From Rhodospirillaceae bacterium (GTDB lineage: Bacteria > Pseudomonadota > Alphaproteobacteria > TMED109), in the NCBI GenBank assembly GCA_902615805.1, contig CACMQH010000003.1:1-64000 (forward strand): DNA of 64,000 nucleotides, given 5' to 3'. Made by a program: the position numbers and the translations under genes. Positions 35,077-45,619 of the stretch are shown in pieces (the stretch's first letter is position 1; each line of letters starts with the position of its first letter). The notes beneath the pieces were generated by a model, which did no database searches, was not told the DNA's origin, and saw nothing but the letters and a program-made list of their open reading frames with translations.

Positions 35077-36015
35077 TTATACCACTCTTAAATAGATAAA
35101 TACTACATAAATAAAATAAGAAATCAATACAACAAAAATTAATTTTTTATTCAGATACTTCAATAATGAAGATATTAAAATAAATATAATTGTAGAAAAA
35201 ATTAGATAATAAATATCAATCTTATCTAAAACATTACTGGTATTTATTGCCGTAATTGTTGAAGCTATTCCTGTAATAGCTAATAAGTTAAAAAGATTTG
35301 ATCCTAATATTGCTCCTAATACAAAACCAATTTGACCTCTAAAAGCAGCAACCATAGACGTTACTACTTCTGGAATGGATGTACCTAATGCCACAACTGT
35401 TAATCCTATAATAGTTTCTGATACTCCAAATGAACTTGCTGTTATAACTGCACCTTTAACTAAAACTTGGGCTCCCACTATTATTCCTACTAAACCTAAT
35501 ATTGAAAATAATATTGATTTTTTAAAACTTACGTTTTTCTCTATATCTTCAGTATCAATATTTCTTAAACCTTTTGACGCTTCATATAGTATAAGTGCTA
35601 AGTAAGAAAGTAACAAAAGTAGCATCAGCAAACCAGAAATTTTATTAAAGCTACCCACAAAAAGAATTATAAAAATATAGATGAAAGTTGAAATTAAAAG
35701 ATAAAAGTGATCAATACTTTTAAGATCACATTTTTTAGGAATTTTAATTAAAAATGCTAAAGGCAGAGCAAATAATACATTAGCAATATTAGAGCCGACT
35801 ATATTTCCAAGGGTTATTCCTTCATAGCCTTTAAGTGCAGAGTGTACAGAAATTGCTAATTCAGGAGCTGAAGTTCCAAATGCTACTAGTGTTAAAGCAA
35901 TTACAAAAGGCTTTACTTTCATATGTCTCGCCAGAGAAGTAGAGCCATCTACAAGCCAATCACCACTAAAATATAGTAAAGAAATACCAAGCGCTAGGTA
36001 AAAAAAACCTATCAA
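35077..36015 (-). CDS. Calcium/sodium antiporter, CaCA family (YrbG-like)
   Basis: Inner-membrane cation exchanger, 312 residues with about ten hydrophobic segments. The two inverted alpha-repeats are clear: [10 protein letters not shown] with [12 protein letters not shown] in the first half (about residues 48-86) and [10 protein letters not shown] with [11 protein letters not shown] in the second half (about 211-247). These repeats carry the ion-binding acidic residues. It overlaps sdhB by 4 bases, so it is probably co-transcribed with the sdh genes. The transported ion is not certain from sequence. Confidence 0.9.
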   Translation of the reverse strand: MIGFFYLALGISLLYFSGDWLVDGSTSLARHMKVKPFVIALTLVAFGTSAPELAISVHSALKGYEGITLGNIVGSNIANVLFALPLAFLIKIPKKCDLKSIDHFYLLISTFIYIFIILFVGSFNKISGLLMLLLLLSYLALILYEASKGLRNIDTEDIEKNVSFKKSILFSILGLVGIIVGAQVLVKGAVITASSFGVSETIIGLTVVALGTSIPEVVTSMVAAFRGQIGFVLGAILGSNLFNLLAITGIASTITAINTSNVLDKIDIYYLIFSTIIFILISSLLKYLNKKLIFVVLISYFIYVVFIYLRVV

Positions 36016-36785
36016 GTTTTAGCCAATATCTTTTTTTTGATTTTAGCTATTGCTTTAGCAGGGTTTAAACCTTTTGGACAAGTTTTTGTACAATTCATTA
36101 TAGTATGGCACCTATACAACTTGAAAGAATCTTCTAGACTATCTAATCTCTCTTGAGTAGCTTCATCTCTGCTGTCAGCTATCCACCTCCAAGCTTGAAG
36201 TAATACTGCTGGACCTAGGTATTTATCTCCATTCCACCAATAGCTAGGACAACTAGTAGAACAGCAAAAACACATAATACATTCATATAATCCATCTAAC
36301 TCTTTTCTTTCCTCAGGTGACTGTTTAATTTCTCTTTCAGGTTTTTCAGAAGTTTTAAGCCAAGGCTCTATAGAGCTATATTGTTTGTAAATGTCTTTTA
36401 AGTCAGGAACTAAATCTTTTATTACTGGCATATGAGGTAATGGAAAAATTTTTACATCACCTTTAACATCATTTACATATTTAGTACAAGCTAATGTGTT
36501 GGTGCCATCTATATTCATAGAACAGCTTCCACATACGCCTTCTCTGCATGATCTTCTGAACGTAATAGAAGGATCAATATCATTTTTAATCTTAATTAAA
36601 GCGTCTAAAACCATTGGGCCTGTATTACTGAGATCTACATCATATCTATCTATTCTTGGTTGTTCAGATTTATCTGGATCATACCTATAAATCAAAAAAG
36701 TTTTTAAACTTTTTTTAGAACCCTTTTCCGTGTAATGATCACCTTTTACTACTTTAGAATTTTTTGGCAATAATAATTCAACCAT
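36012..36785 (-). CDS. sdhB: Succinate dehydrogenase iron-sulfur subunit
   Basis: Passes electrons from the SdhA flavin to ubiquinone through three Fe-S centres. The 257 residues contain the 2Fe-2S ligands ([15 protein letters not shown] near residue 79), the 4Fe-4S ligands ([16 protein letters not shown] near 168) and the 3Fe-4S ligands ([17 protein letters not shown] near 227). It starts right after the sdhA stop. Confidence 0.98.
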   Translation of the reverse strand: MVELLLPKNSKVVKGDHYTEKGSKKSLKTFLIYRYDPDKSEQPRIDRYDVDLSNTGPMVLDALIKIKNDIDPSITFRRSCREGVCGSCSMNIDGTNTLACTKYVNDVKGDVKIFPLPHMPVIKDLVPDLKDIYKQYSSIEPWLKTSEKPEREIKQSPEERKELDGLYECIMCFCCSTSCPSYWWNGDKYLGPAVLLQAWRWIADSRDEATQERLDSLEDSFKLYRCHTIMNCTKTCPKGLNPAKAIAKIKKKILAKT

Positions 36786-38575
36786 TAGTAAACTCTTGCC
36801 TTTGGTGGAAAAGATTGAACCTCATTAGACATAGCTCTCAAGGTAACAGGTCTGCTTCCCATTTTAATATCATTATCCTTCAACCACGCTAAAGTATGAA
36901 ACAACCAATCCTCATCGTTCCTTTCTTTGTAGTCGTCTCTTGCATGAGCTCCTCTGCTTTCTTTTCTGTTATCTGCTGATTTTATAGTAACCATAGCTTG
37001 TTGAAGTAAGTTTTGGAGTTCTAGAGTTTCTAAAAGGTCTGTATTCCAAATTAATGATTTGTCTTTAGTTCCTATGTGATTAAATTCAGTTACTACTTTT
37101 TCTATTTCTTTATTACCTTTCTTTAGGCCCTCACCCGTTCTAAATACAGCACAATAAGATTGCATAATTTTTTGCATTTTTAACCTAATATCAGAAACCA
37201 AAACCTCTCCTTTAGAAAATCTGATATTGTCAAATCTATCTAGACATTGCTCCTCAGATTTTTTTTGTTTTGGAGGTAATTTCCCATTTTCTTTAAATTC
37301 ATTTGAGATGTGCTTGGCAACACTTCTACCAAAAACAACTAAGTCCAACAACGAATTAGATCCAAGCCTATTTGCACCATGAACTGAAACACAAGCTGCT
37401 TCTCCTATTGCATAAAGGTTAGGAACAATAATATCATTTTTACCATCTAAGTTTGTTACAACTTCACCTGTATACTTTGCTGGGATACCTCCCATATTAT
37501 AATGACAAGTTGGTATTACCGGAATTGGTTCCTTAGTCACATCTACTCCAGCAAAAATTTTAGCTGTCTCGGAAATACCAGGTAATCTATCATTTATAAC
37601 TTTAGGATCTAAATGATTAAGATGAAGATGGATATGATCAGACTGATCACCTACTCCTCTTCCTTCATTAATTTCTATAGTCATTGATCTAGCTACTACA
37701 TCTCTAGAAGCCAAGTCTTTTGCATTAGGAGCATACCTTTCCATAAACCTTTCGCCTTCTGAATTAGTTAAGTAACCTCCTTCTCCTCTAGTGCCTTCAG
37801 TAATTAAACAACCTGCTCCATATATTCCTGTGGGATGAAACTGAACAAATTCCATATCTTGTAAAGGAACACCTCCTCTTAATGCCATTGCATTTCCATC
37901 TCCTGTACATGTGTGTGCAGATGTTGCTGAAAAATAAACTCTTCCATACCCTCCTGTTGCGAGAATTACTTTATGAGCATTAAACTTGTGAATACTACCA
38001 TCTTCCAAACACCAAGCCATAACTCCCCTACATCCATTTTCTCCATCCATTATTAAATCCAAAGCTATATACTCTATAAAAAATTCAGCTCTGTTTTTAA
38101 TAGACTGTTGATACAAAGTATGTAGTATAGCATGACCTGTCCTATCCGCAGCAGAACAAGTTCTGTTTGCTGGAGGTCCGTCTCCAAATTCAGTAGTCAT
38201 TCCCCCAAATGGCCTTTGATAAATTTTACCTTCCGGCGTTCTTGAAAATGGTACTCCATAATGTTCAAGCTCAACTACTGCAGGTATAGCTTCTCTGCAC
38301 ATATATTCAATAGCATCTTGATCTCCAAGCCAGTCAGATCCCTTTACAGTATCGTACATATGCCAATGCCATTTGTCTTCCCCCATATTGCCTAAGGCTG
38401 CGCTTATTCCTCCTTGAGCTGCTACTGTATGACTTCTAGTAGGGAAAACTTTAGTAATACATGCAACCTTAAGATTATTTTCAACTAAACCTAATGTAGC
38501 TCTTAGTCCTGCGCCACCTGCTCCTACAACCACTACATCATAATTATGTTCTATTATGTTATAAGCTTTTTTCAT
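36785..38575 (-). CDS. sdhA: Succinate dehydrogenase flavoprotein subunit
   Basis: Oxidises succinate to fumarate with covalent FAD. The 596 residues show [14 protein letters not shown] near residue 17, the FAD-linking histidine in [11 protein letters not shown] near 47, [21 protein letters not shown] near 249 in adjacent blocks, and [18 protein letters not shown] near 397. It begins directly after sdhD. Gene order sdhC-D-A-B is typical of alphaproteobacteria. Confidence 0.98.
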   Translation of the reverse strand: MKKAYNIIEHNYDVVVVGAGGAGLRATLGLVENNLKVACITKVFPTRSHTVAAQGGISAALGNMGEDKWHWHMYDTVKGSDWLGDQDAIEYMCREAIPAVVELEHYGVPFSRTPEGKIYQRPFGGMTTEFGDGPPANRTCSAADRTGHAILHTLYQQSIKNRAEFFIEYIALDLIMDGENGCRGVMAWCLEDGSIHKFNAHKVILATGGYGRVYFSATSAHTCTGDGNAMALRGGVPLQDMEFVQFHPTGIYGAGCLITEGTRGEGGYLTNSEGERFMERYAPNAKDLASRDVVARSMTIEINEGRGVGDQSDHIHLHLNHLDPKVINDRLPGISETAKIFAGVDVTKEPIPVIPTCHYNMGGIPAKYTGEVVTNLDGKNDIIVPNLYAIGEAACVSVHGANRLGSNSLLDLVVFGRSVAKHISNEFKENGKLPPKQKKSEEQCLDRFDNIRFSKGEVLVSDIRLKMQKIMQSYCAVFRTGEGLKKGNKEIEKVVTEFNHIGTKDKSLIWNTDLLETLELQNLLQQAMVTIKSADNRKESRGAHARDDYKERNDEDWLFHTLAWLKDNDIKMGSRPVTLRAMSNEVQSFPPKARVY

Positions 38576-38938
38576 TTAACCACCCAAATTTTTATATACG
38601 CATAGTCCTAAAGAAAGTGAAGCTATGAGTAAAGCGATAATACTTATTATAATTATTAAATATTTTTTAACTATACTATTATGAATATAGTCTTCTATTA
38701 TGACAGTCAATCCCAGTTTAAAATGAAAGGCTGAAATAATAAAAAAAAGCGCTACTAAATAGAGGTTTAGAGAACTATTAATCCAAGACAATTTATCTGA
38801 GAAACTCAGCTGTATAAATTTAGGTAGTTTTAAGAGCACCCATATTGTAATTGGTATTAAGAGCACTGCTGTGACTTTTTGAAACAACCAATGATTTAGT
38901 CCTGACTCTAAATTATTTTTTTTATTACTATTTAACAT
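38576..38938 (-). CDS. sdhD: Succinate dehydrogenase membrane anchor subunit
   Basis: Small three-helix anchor that helps bind haem and quinone. I choose the ATG at 38938, two bases after the sdhC stop. The frame can be extended to 38980 but would then overlap sdhC by 40 bases and add residues unlike the family. The ESGLNHWLFQKVTAVLLIPI segment matches the alphaproteobacterial SdhD pattern (G-x-x-HWxxQRxTA), and three hydrophobic stretches follow. About 120 residues is the normal size. Confidence 0.9.
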   Translation of the reverse strand: MLNSNKKNNLESGLNHWLFQKVTAVLLIPITIWVLLKLPKFIQLSFSDKLSWINSSLNLYLVALFFIISAFHFKLGLTVIIEDYIHNSIVKKYLIIIISIIALLIASLSLGLCVYKNLGG

Positions 38939-38940
38939 AA

Positions 38941-39312
38941 CTAAAAAATCCAAAGCAATATATTCATTAAAAGAGCACAAAATATAGTTATGTAGCCTGT
39001 TATATAAACATTTTTAATTTCAAATCCATACCCTAGGTCCCAAGTCAAATGTCTAATTCCATTACAAAAATGATAACAAATTGAAAAAAAATATAAAAAT
39101 AAAAATATTTTTCCTAATAAACTAGTTATAAAAAAGTCAATATAATTATAAAAACCTTCTCCGATAAAAAGAGCCAAGATATATACAAATATAATGATTG
39201 TCCCTATCGTTTGAAAAAAACCTGAAATACGATGAGATATAGACATTATTGATGTTATCTGAGGTTTATATACAGTTAAATGTGGAGACAAAGGTTGCTT
39301 TTTATTATTCAT
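38941..39312 (-). CDS. sdhC: Succinate dehydrogenase cytochrome b556 subunit
   Basis: Membrane anchor with a haem b ligand. The 123 residues start with RPLSPHLxVY-like QPLSPHLTVYKPQ, then SISHRISG near residue 25 (quinone-site Ser and Arg). The haem-ligand histidine region is CYHFCNGIRHLTWD near residue 79, and there are three transmembrane segments. It overlaps the end of asd by 8 bases, with asd upstream. Confidence 0.95.
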   Translation of the reverse strand: MNNKKQPLSPHLTVYKPQITSIMSISHRISGFFQTIGTIIIFVYILALFIGEGFYNYIDFFITSLLGKIFLFLYFFSICYHFCNGIRHLTWDLGYGFEIKNVYITGYITIFCALLMNILLWIF

Positions 39313-40315
39313 TGGTACTCATCATTTTTTTTTTAATTAAAGATTCTCCTATTTGTACTGAATTTAATGCAGCACCTTTAAGTAGGTTATCAGCAACTAC
39401 CCATAAATTAAATATATTATTTTTATAAATATCTTTTCTTAACCTAGATACATATACCCAATCTTCTCCTTCACTATCTATGGGGGTATGATAATCAGAA
39501 TTAGAATATTTTATTCCTTCTGCATTTTGTAAAGCCCTTTCAAGACCTTCAATACTCATATCCTTTTCTAATTCAATGTAAATCGATTCTGCATGTCCCA
39601 TATATGATGGTACTCTCACGCATGTAGCGTTAACATTAATATTTTTATCTAATATTTTATTAGTTTCATTTACCATTTTCATTTCTTCTTTAGTAAATTT
39701 ATTATCAGTAAATATGTCTATCTGAGGAATTACATTATATGCAATCTGCTTTGGAAAACTTTTACATACTATTTGATCTTTACTAAAATAACTTTTGGAT
39801 TGTTCGGTTAATTCATTCATTGCTTGTTGTCCAGCCCCTGAAACAGATTGGTAAGTTGAAACAATTATTTTTTTTATTTTATTGATTTTGTGTATAGGAA
39901 ATAATGCTACCAACATTTGAATAGTTGAACAGTTTGGATTAGCAATAATTTTTCTATTAGAAGTATCTATATCTTCTTCATTAACTTCTGGAACTACTAA
40001 AGGTATATCTTTATGCATTCGAAAAAAAGAAGTATTATCTATAACATAACAATTACTTTCCTCTGCTAATAAAGCATATTTTGAAGATACTGAAGCACCA
40101 GCAGAAAAAAATGCTATATCAACTTTTGAAAAGTTAAAACTATCTAAATCTTCAACTATAAACTCTTTATTATTATGAGCAATTTTTTTTCCTGCAGACT
40201 TTTTTGAAGCTAATAAATAAATTTCATTAGTTGGAAATTTTCTATCTAAGATTGTTGATAACAGTTTATGTCCTACTGCTCCAGTTGCTCCAATTATCGC
40301 TATATTGTATGTCAT
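39305..40315 (-). CDS. asd: Aspartate-semialdehyde dehydrogenase
   Basis: Reduces aspartyl phosphate to aspartate semialdehyde at the branch to lysine, threonine and methionine; it feeds DapF and MetX products in this window. The 336 residues include IIGATGAVGHKLL near residue 7, the nucleophile cysteine in ANPNCSTIQ near 130, SVSGAGQQAM near 162 and GHAESIYIE near 242. It lies one base after leuB, giving the alphaproteobacterial leuCDB-asd-sdh order. Confidence 0.97.
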   Translation of the reverse strand: MTYNIAIIGATGAVGHKLLSTILDRKFPTNEIYLLASKKSAGKKIAHNNKEFIVEDLDSFNFSKVDIAFFSAGASVSSKYALLAEESNCYVIDNTSFFRMHKDIPLVVPEVNEEDIDTSNRKIIANPNCSTIQMLVALFPIHKINKIKKIIVSTYQSVSGAGQQAMNELTEQSKSYFSKDQIVCKSFPKQIAYNVIPQIDIFTDNKFTKEEMKMVNETNKILDKNINVNATCVRVPSYMGHAESIYIELEKDMSIEGLERALQNAEGIKYSNSDYHTPIDSEGEDWVYVSRLRKDIYKNNIFNLWVVADNLLKGAALNSVQIGESLIKKKMMSTNE

Positions 40316-40316
40316 T

Positions 40317-41438
40317 TTAAAAGCTTCTAGATAAATTTTTTATTTCTTCACTTATCAGAGATCCCATATCTGATGTAGTAACTAAATTCTTACCAGCTTG
40401 CATTATATCTTTTGTTCTGTAACCTTTTCCTAAAACATTTTCAACAGAAGACTCTATTAATTCAGATACTTTGTTATTTTTAAGAGATAACTTTAAGAAC
40501 ATCGCAAAAGATAAAATCATAGCAATTGGATTTGCAATATTTTTTCCTGCTATATCAGGCGCACTTCCGTGCACAGGTTCATACAAAGCTTTTCTCTTAC
40601 CATTAACCTCATCTCCTAGACTTGCTGAAGGTAACATACCTAGTGAACCCGTAAGCTCTGCAGATATGTCAGATAAAATATCTCCAAATAAATTTCCTGT
40701 AATAATAACATCAAATTGTTTTGGCTGTTTTACTAATTGCATAGCACAATTATCAGCGTACATATTTGATAAATCTATATGTTTATATTTTTCATTATGC
40801 AACTTCATTATTTCTTCTCTCCAAAGTATTCCTGACTCCATTACGTTTGCCTTTTCTACTGAATGTACTATTTTTTTCCTTTGCTCAGCAATCTCAAAAC
40901 CAACTTTACCTAATCTAACAATCTCATTAGTGGTATATACCTCTGTATTTATTCCTTCCCTTTGACCATCTGGTAACTTTCTTATTCCTCTTGGCTCTCC
41001 AAAATAAATTCCTCCTGTGAGCTCTCTTAATACTATTATATCCATTCCCTCTACTATGTCGCTTTTTAACGATGAAGCATCTTTTAAAGCATCAAAAACT
41101 TTTGCTGGCCTTATATTAGCGTATAAATCTAATTCTTTTCTTAATTTTAATAATGCTCGTTCAGGCTTTACCTCAAATGGTAACTTATCATACTGATAAC
41201 CACCAACAGACCCTAAAATTACTGCATCAGCGGATATAGCTTTTTTTAACACATCATCTGTCAATGGGGTGTTATGTATATCGTAAGATGCTCCTCCTAC
41301 AAGATCTTCTTCAACCTCAATATTAATGACAGTATTAGAATCAGCAGAATTAATTACATCTTTTAAAGCCTTGTTTACCTCAGGGCCAATACCATCTCCA
41401 GGCAATAATAAAATTTTACCTTCACTGTTTTTCATCAA
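40317..41438 (-). CDS. leuB: 3-isopropylmalate dehydrogenase
   Basis: NAD-dependent oxidative decarboxylation of 3-isopropylmalate in leucine synthesis. The 373 residues include LLPGDGIGPEV near residue 10, RELTGGIYFG near 142, the NMYADNCAMQL region near 225 and the LGMLPSASLG-to-YEPVHGSAPDIAGK segment near 267-295. Its start overlaps leuD by 17 bases; the second Met, 3 bases later, is equally possible. Confidence 0.97.
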   Translation of the reverse strand: MMKNSEGKILLLPGDGIGPEVNKALKDVINSADSNTVINIEVEEDLVGGASYDIHNTPLTDDVLKKAISADAVILGSVGGYQYDKLPFEVKPERALLKLRKELDLYANIRPAKVFDALKDASSLKSDIVEGMDIIVLRELTGGIYFGEPRGIRKLPDGQREGINTEVYTTNEIVRLGKVGFEIAEQRKKIVHSVEKANVMESGILWREEIMKLHNEKYKHIDLSNMYADNCAMQLVKQPKQFDVIITGNLFGDILSDISAELTGSLGMLPSASLGDEVNGKRKALYEPVHGSAPDIAGKNIANPIAMILSFAMFLKLSLKNNKVSELIESSVENVLGKGYRTKDIMQAGKNLVTTSDMGSLISEEIKNLSRSF

Positions 41439-42039
41439 CTATATTCTTCCAAATATGAAATTTTTTTTTGTTATTTTCATAATCAACTATTAATTGTTTA
41501 TTTTTTAAAGTAATTTCTATGTCATCATAGCCATGGATTAATCTATCTTTAATAATAGGGTCAACATTAAAATTAACGTCATTATTTTTAACTAATATTT
41601 TTTGATTTATCAAATCCACAGTAAAGCTTTCTTTTTTCATTGCTAATTCACTTAATATTTGTATTTCTTTTTTATTTAGTTTAATCAGTAATAGGCCATT
41701 CTTAATAGAATTATTAAAAAATATATCAGCAAAAGAATTTGAAATAATACATTTTATACCAAAATCTAATAAAGCCCAAGGAGCATGTTCTCTAGAGGAC
41801 CCACATCCAAAGTTTTCCCCCGCAATAATAATACTACTATTTGACCATGGATCTTTATTTAAAATAAAATCTACATTTTTATTATATCCTTCAGTATAAC
41901 GTTCATTGTAAAACAAACTTTTTCCCAATCCTTTTCTATGTATTGTTTTAAGAAATTGTTTTGGAATAATAGCATCTGTATCTATATTTATATCTGGCAT
42001 AACAGCAGCAATACCTTTTAAAATTGTAAATTTTTTCAT
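41422..42039 (-). CDS. leuD: 3-isopropylmalate dehydratase small subunit
   Basis: Swivel-domain partner of LeuC, isomerising 2- to 3-isopropylmalate. The 205 residues have [15 protein letters not shown] near residue 21 and [17 protein letters not shown] near 74, both diagnostic. It overlaps leuC by 4 bases (ATGA). Confidence 0.97.
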   Translation of the reverse strand: MKKFTILKGIAAVMPDINIDTDAIIPKQFLKTIHRKGLGKSLFYNERYTEGYNKNVDFILNKDPWSNSSIIIAGENFGCGSSREHAPWALLDFGIKCIISNSFADIFFNNSIKNGLLLIKLNKKEIQILSELAMKKESFTVDLINQKILVKNNDVNFNVDPIIKDRLIHGYDDIEITLKNKQLIVDYENNKKKFHIWKNIVDEKQ

Positions 42040-43454
42040 AAATTCTCTTCGGTTACATCTACAAAAAATCCTTTAATTGCACTTGCTGCAGCCGTAATAG
42101 GACTTACTAAGTGAGTTCTTCCTCCTCTACCCTGTCTACCTTCAAAGTTTCTATTAGAAGTAGAGGCACACCTTTCTCCAAAGGCCAATTGATCTGGGTT
42201 CATACCAAGACACATTGAACAGCCAGGGTCTCTCCACTCAAAACCAGCTTCTAAAAAAATTTCTTTAATACCTTCGGCTTCAGCTTGCTTTTTTACTAAA
42301 CCCGACCCAGGAACTACTAATGCTTGAACATTATGAGAAACTTTCTTGCCTTGAATATAGTTAGCAGCAGCTCTAAGGTCTTCAATTCTTCCATTAGTAC
42401 AAGAGCCTATAAATACTTTTTGAATGCTGATATTTTTTAAACTGTCTCCTGCTTTTAACCCCATATAATTTAAAGATTTTTCAATAGACTGCCTTTTTTC
42501 CAAATTATTATACTCTTTTGGATCTGGTATCTTTTCATTTATAGCAATTCCATTTTCAGGACTCGTTCCCCAGGTTACAAAAGGTTTCAATTCTTCAATG
42601 TTGAAGGAAAACTCTTGATCAAATATGGCGTCTTTATCAGTAACTAATTTTTTCCAATATTCAATAGCTAATTCCCAATTTTTTTCCTTTGGCGCAAAAG
42701 GTAGTCCATAAAGATAATCAAAAGTTTTGTTATCAGGGGCAATAAGCCCTGCTTTTGCCCCTGCCTCAATAGACATATTACATAAAGTCATTCTTTCTTC
42801 CATAGTCATATCTAGTATTGTGGAACCAGAAAATTCAATAACATGTCCTGTGCCTGCAGCTGTACCTATTTCGCTAATAACTTTTAAAATTATATCTTTA
42901 GATGTAACATTTTTTTTAATTTTTCCATTAATGGTTATTCTCATATTCTTTGGCTTAGTTTGCACTAATGTTTGCGTAGCTAAAACATGTTCAACTTCTG
43001 ATGTTCCAATACCAAAAGCTAAGGATCCAAAAGCTCCGTGCGTAGATGTATGAGAGTCGCCACATACAATAGTAGTTCCAGGAATGGTAAAACCTTGTTC
43101 TGGTCCTATTATATGAACAATGCCCTGATTTTTAGATGTTAGTGGAATATATTTTATATTATTATCACTTAAATTTTTTTCTAATGTTTCAACCTGTAAT
43201 TTTGCTATCTTATCTTTTATAGAGTTTATACCTTGATCTCTTAAAGTTGTTGGTACATTATGATCTGCCACTCCCAGTGTGAGTTCGGGCTTCCTTACTT
43301 TTCTCTTGTTTAATTTTAACCCTTCAAAAGCCTGAGGACTGGTAACTTCATGAACTAGATGTCTGTCAATATATAATAAATATTGATTTTTGTTAGTTTG
43401 GCTAATTACATGGTCACCCCAAATCTTATCAAAAAGTGTTTTTGGGGCGTTCAT
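42036..43454 (-). CDS. leuC: 3-isopropylmalate dehydratase large subunit
   Basis: Aconitase-family 4Fe-4S enzyme of leucine synthesis. In 472 residues the cluster ligands are visible: Cys in [11 protein letters not shown] near residue 351 and two Cys in [12 protein letters not shown] near 413. The [19 protein letters not shown] stretch is near 132. The start codon overlaps the rplS stop by one base. Confidence 0.98.
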   Translation of the reverse strand: MNAPKTLFDKIWGDHVISQTNKNQYLLYIDRHLVHEVTSPQAFEGLKLNKRKVRKPELTLGVADHNVPTTLRDQGINSIKDKIAKLQVETLEKNLSDNNIKYIPLTSKNQGIVHIIGPEQGFTIPGTTIVCGDSHTSTHGAFGSLAFGIGTSEVEHVLATQTLVQTKPKNMRITINGKIKKNVTSKDIILKVISEIGTAAGTGHVIEFSGSTILDMTMEERMTLCNMSIEAGAKAGLIAPDNKTFDYLYGLPFAPKEKNWELAIEYWKKLVTDKDAIFDQEFSFNIEELKPFVTWGTSPENGIAINEKIPDPKEYNNLEKRQSIEKSLNYMGLKAGDSLKNISIQKVFIGSCTNGRIEDLRAAANYIQGKKVSHNVQALVVPGSGLVKKQAEAEGIKEIFLEAGFEWRDPGCSMCLGMNPDQLAFGERCASTSNRNFEGRQGRGGRTHLVSPITAAASAIKGFFVDVTEENL

Positions 43455-43894
43455 TACTTACTTTCTTCTTTTACTTCCTCACTAGAAGCTGGAGCTTCAA
43501 CAACCTGAGCTGATTGTGGCTTCTTTTTTATGTAGTCTTTTTTTTCAGCAATTCTAGCTGACTTTCCAGACCTTTGCCTTAGATAATAAAGCTTTGAACG
43601 CTTTACCTTTCCTCTTCTGATAAGTTTAATGCTTTCTAACATAGGCGAGTACAGTGGAAAAACTCTTTCTACTCCTTCTCCATGCGACACCTTTCTTACC
43701 GTGAAAGTTGAATTAAATCCTCTATTGGACCTAGCTATACATATGCCTTCAAATGCCTGAACCCTCTCTTTATTACCTTCAGTAACAAAAACATTGACTC
43801 TAACAGCATCTCCAGACTTAAAATCAGGCACATCCCTTTTCTTGATTATTTCTGATATTTGTTCAGCTTCTATATCTTTGATAATATTCATCAT
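43454..43894 (-). CDS. rplS: 50S ribosomal protein L19 with acidic tail
   Basis: Subunit-interface ribosomal protein. The core (about residues 1-120) has the L19 motifs [18 protein letters not shown] near 28 and [17 protein letters not shown] near 67, and [23 protein letters not shown] near 92 in adjacent blocks. A ~25-residue Ala/Glu/Ser/Lys tail extends beyond the usual end. It lies 39 bases after trmD. Confidence 0.97.
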   Translation of the reverse strand: MMNIIKDIEAEQISEIIKKRDVPDFKSGDAVRVNVFVTEGNKERVQAFEGICIARSNRGFNSTFTVRKVSHGEGVERVFPLYSPMLESIKLIRRGKVKRSKLYYLRQRSGKSARIAEKKDYIKKKPQSAQVVEAPASSEEVKEESK

Positions 43895-43933
43895 TTACCT
43901 TTAAAATATATAAATTTATACAAAAAATAAAAA

Positions 43934-44632
43934 TTAGCTATCATTTTTTTTATTTTTTTTCATTATCTTCTTGGTGAAGTATAAGGCTTTCTCACTTCTC
44001 CATTTTCTAATTTCTTTGTGATTACCGGATAGCAATACTTCAGGCACTGATAAGTTATTCCAAACTCTTGGTTTAGTATAATGAGGATATTCCAACATAT
44101 CATTCACAAAACTCTCTTCTAATTTGCTTTTTTCATTACCTAAAACATCAGGAAGCAATCTCAATACCGCTTCGCTAATTACGGAAGCTGCAGTTTCTCC
44201 TCCACATAATACATATTTCCCAATAGAAATTTTTCTTAAGTTATTATATTCTATAAATCTCTCATCAACCCCCTCATATCTTCCGCAAATAATTAACAAA
44301 CCCTTTTTTTTAGAAAGTGCTTCAGCTGTACTGTGATTAAATTCTTCACCGTTAGGAGTCAACATAATTTTTTCAACATTATCAAAATTGTAATCTTCAA
44401 AAAATATTTTAGCTTTTTCATATGCATTTTGTAAAACATCTGCTCTAATAACCATACCAGGACCTCCTCCAAAAGGTTTGTCGTCTATACTTTTAGTTTG
44501 TGAGGTAAATTTTTTTATATCTACAGTATTTAAATCCCAAATTTTTTTTTGTCTCGCTTTAGCCAATATTGATACATCCAGGGAACCAGGAAAAACTTCT
44601 GGAAAAGCAGTAATTATATTTATTTTAAACAT
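43934..44632 (-). CDS. trmD: tRNA (guanine37-N1)-methyltransferase
   Basis: SPOUT-fold methyltransferase making m1G37, which prevents frameshifting. The 232 residues show the N-terminal TAFPEVFPGSLDVSILAKA, the DDKPFGGGPGMV loop near residue 51, CGRYEGVDERF near 117 and the trefoil-knot segment with CGGETAASVI near 143. It starts directly after rimM. Confidence 0.97.
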   Translation of the reverse strand: MFKINIITAFPEVFPGSLDVSILAKARQKKIWDLNTVDIKKFTSQTKSIDDKPFGGGPGMVIRADVLQNAYEKAKIFFEDYNFDNVEKIMLTPNGEEFNHSTAEALSKKKGLLIICGRYEGVDERFIEYNNLRKISIGKYVLCGGETAASVISEAVLRLLPDVLGNEKSKLEESFVNDMLEYPHYTKPRVWNNLSVPEVLLSGNHKEIRKWRSEKALYFTKKIMKKNKKNDS

Positions 44633-45136
44633 TTAATTGCTCTCTAATACTTTCAGATCAACTTTTATTATACTTTTCTTTAAATTTATGTTTTCTTTCT
44701 TAATTTGTTCAAACCTAATCATATAGGGAAACTTACCATCTAATTCTAATAAGTCTCCTGCACCAAAATTATGGATTGCCTTTACGTTTCCAATATCTTC
44801 TGAATTAAAATTTATAACTTTACATCCAATCAAGTCCATATGAAAAAATTCATTTTTATTTTTGTTATTTTTTTTTAGATCTGTTGCTGAAATTACTATA
44901 TCTTCATTTAAAATTTCAGCGACTTGATCTCTGTTTTGTATTGTTGTACTCTCACATACTATAAAATTTCCTTTATTAAATTTTTTTATGATATCTATTT
45001 TTTTATTTTTTACTTTGAAATAGCTTTTATGTGAGAAAAAAGAATCTTCATTCTCGCTATAAATTAAAACGTTAAAAAGACCCTTCACACCATGAGGAGA
45101 AACTATTTTTCCAATAGTTACTTTTTCACTTCTCAT
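44633..45136 (-). CDS. rimM: 16S rRNA processing protein RimM
   Basis: 30S maturation factor that binds S19. The 167 residues have the N-terminal RimM barrel (IGKIVSPHGVKGLF near residue 8) and a C-terminal PRC barrel (DLIGCKVINF near 101, GAGDLLEL near 126, IRFEQIKKENINLKK). It is placed between rpsP and trmD, the universal order. Confidence 0.95.
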   Translation of the reverse strand: MRSEKVTIGKIVSPHGVKGLFNVLIYSENEDSFFSHKSYFKVKNKKIDIIKKFNKGNFIVCESTTIQNRDQVAEILNEDIVISATDLKKNNKNKNEFFHMDLIGCKVINFNSEDIGNVKAIHNFGAGDLLELDGKFPYMIRFEQIKKENINLKKSIIKVDLKVLESN

Positions 45137-45179
45137 TTTTTAACAAAAAAATAAAGGTATTTTAAACAGTAAAAGAATA

Positions 45180-45617
45180 CTATTTATCTTCTTTAGTCTT
45201 TGCTGCTGGTTCTGCAGGCTTAGCTTCTGCCGCTGGTTCTGCAGGCTTAGCTTCTGCTGCTTTTGCTTCTTCTTCTTTTTTCTTTAGAGCTTCCTCTTTA
45301 GCTTTTATTCTTTCCTGAGCCTTTTTCTTAGGTTTGGCTTTATTTGGGTTATTCCTTTTGATTGGTTCCATCAATCCTGCATCTGATAGAAACTGTTGTA
45401 CTCTGTCACTAGGTTGAGCACCAGAACTTAACCAATGCTTAATTCTATCTAATTGTAGATTAAGTCTAGATTCATCTGATTTATCTTTTAGTGGATCAAA
45501 ACTGCCAACTCTCTCAATAAAGCGTCCATCTCTAGGAGCTCTAACATCAGCAACCACTATTCTATAATAAGGTCTTTTTTTTGCTCCATGCCTGCTTAAT
45601 CTAATTCTTACTGTCAT
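45180..45617 (-). CDS. rpsP: 30S ribosomal protein S16 with Ala/Pro/Glu/Lys tail
   Basis: Small-subunit assembly protein. Residues 1-80 match S16 closely ([20 protein letters not shown] at the start, GSFDPLKD near 38). The protein is 145 residues, against about 80-90 usually. The extra C-terminal part is Lys/Glu-rich helix followed by a tandem 9-residue repeat (AEAKPAEPA twice). It starts 2 bases after ffh. Confidence 0.97.
   Translation of the reverse strand: MTVRIRLSRHGAKKRPYYRIVVADVRAPRDGRFIERVGSFDPLKDKSDESRLNLQLDRIKHWLSSGAQPSDRVQQFLSDAGLMEPIKRNNPNKAKPKKKAQERIKAKEEALKKKEEEAKAAEAKPAEPAAEAKPAEPAAKTKEDK
45205..45258 (-). repeat. 27-bp tandem repeat, two copies, in the rpsP tail
   Basis: Two adjacent 27-base units (45205-45231 and 45232-45258) differ only at their last base and encode the nine-residue AEAKPAEPA-type block twice. 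The near-identity at DNA level suggests recent duplication. Confidence 0.85.
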
Positions 45618-45619
45618 TC

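Noticed and set aside
38939-38980. A longer sdhD start at 38980
   Set aside because: It would overlap sdhC by 40 bases, and the added residues are unlike SdhD; the ATG at 38938 follows the sdhC stop by two bases.
40471-40965. A 164-codon plus-strand frame
   Set aside because: It is the complement of leuB, which has full family motifs; no independent coding evidence.
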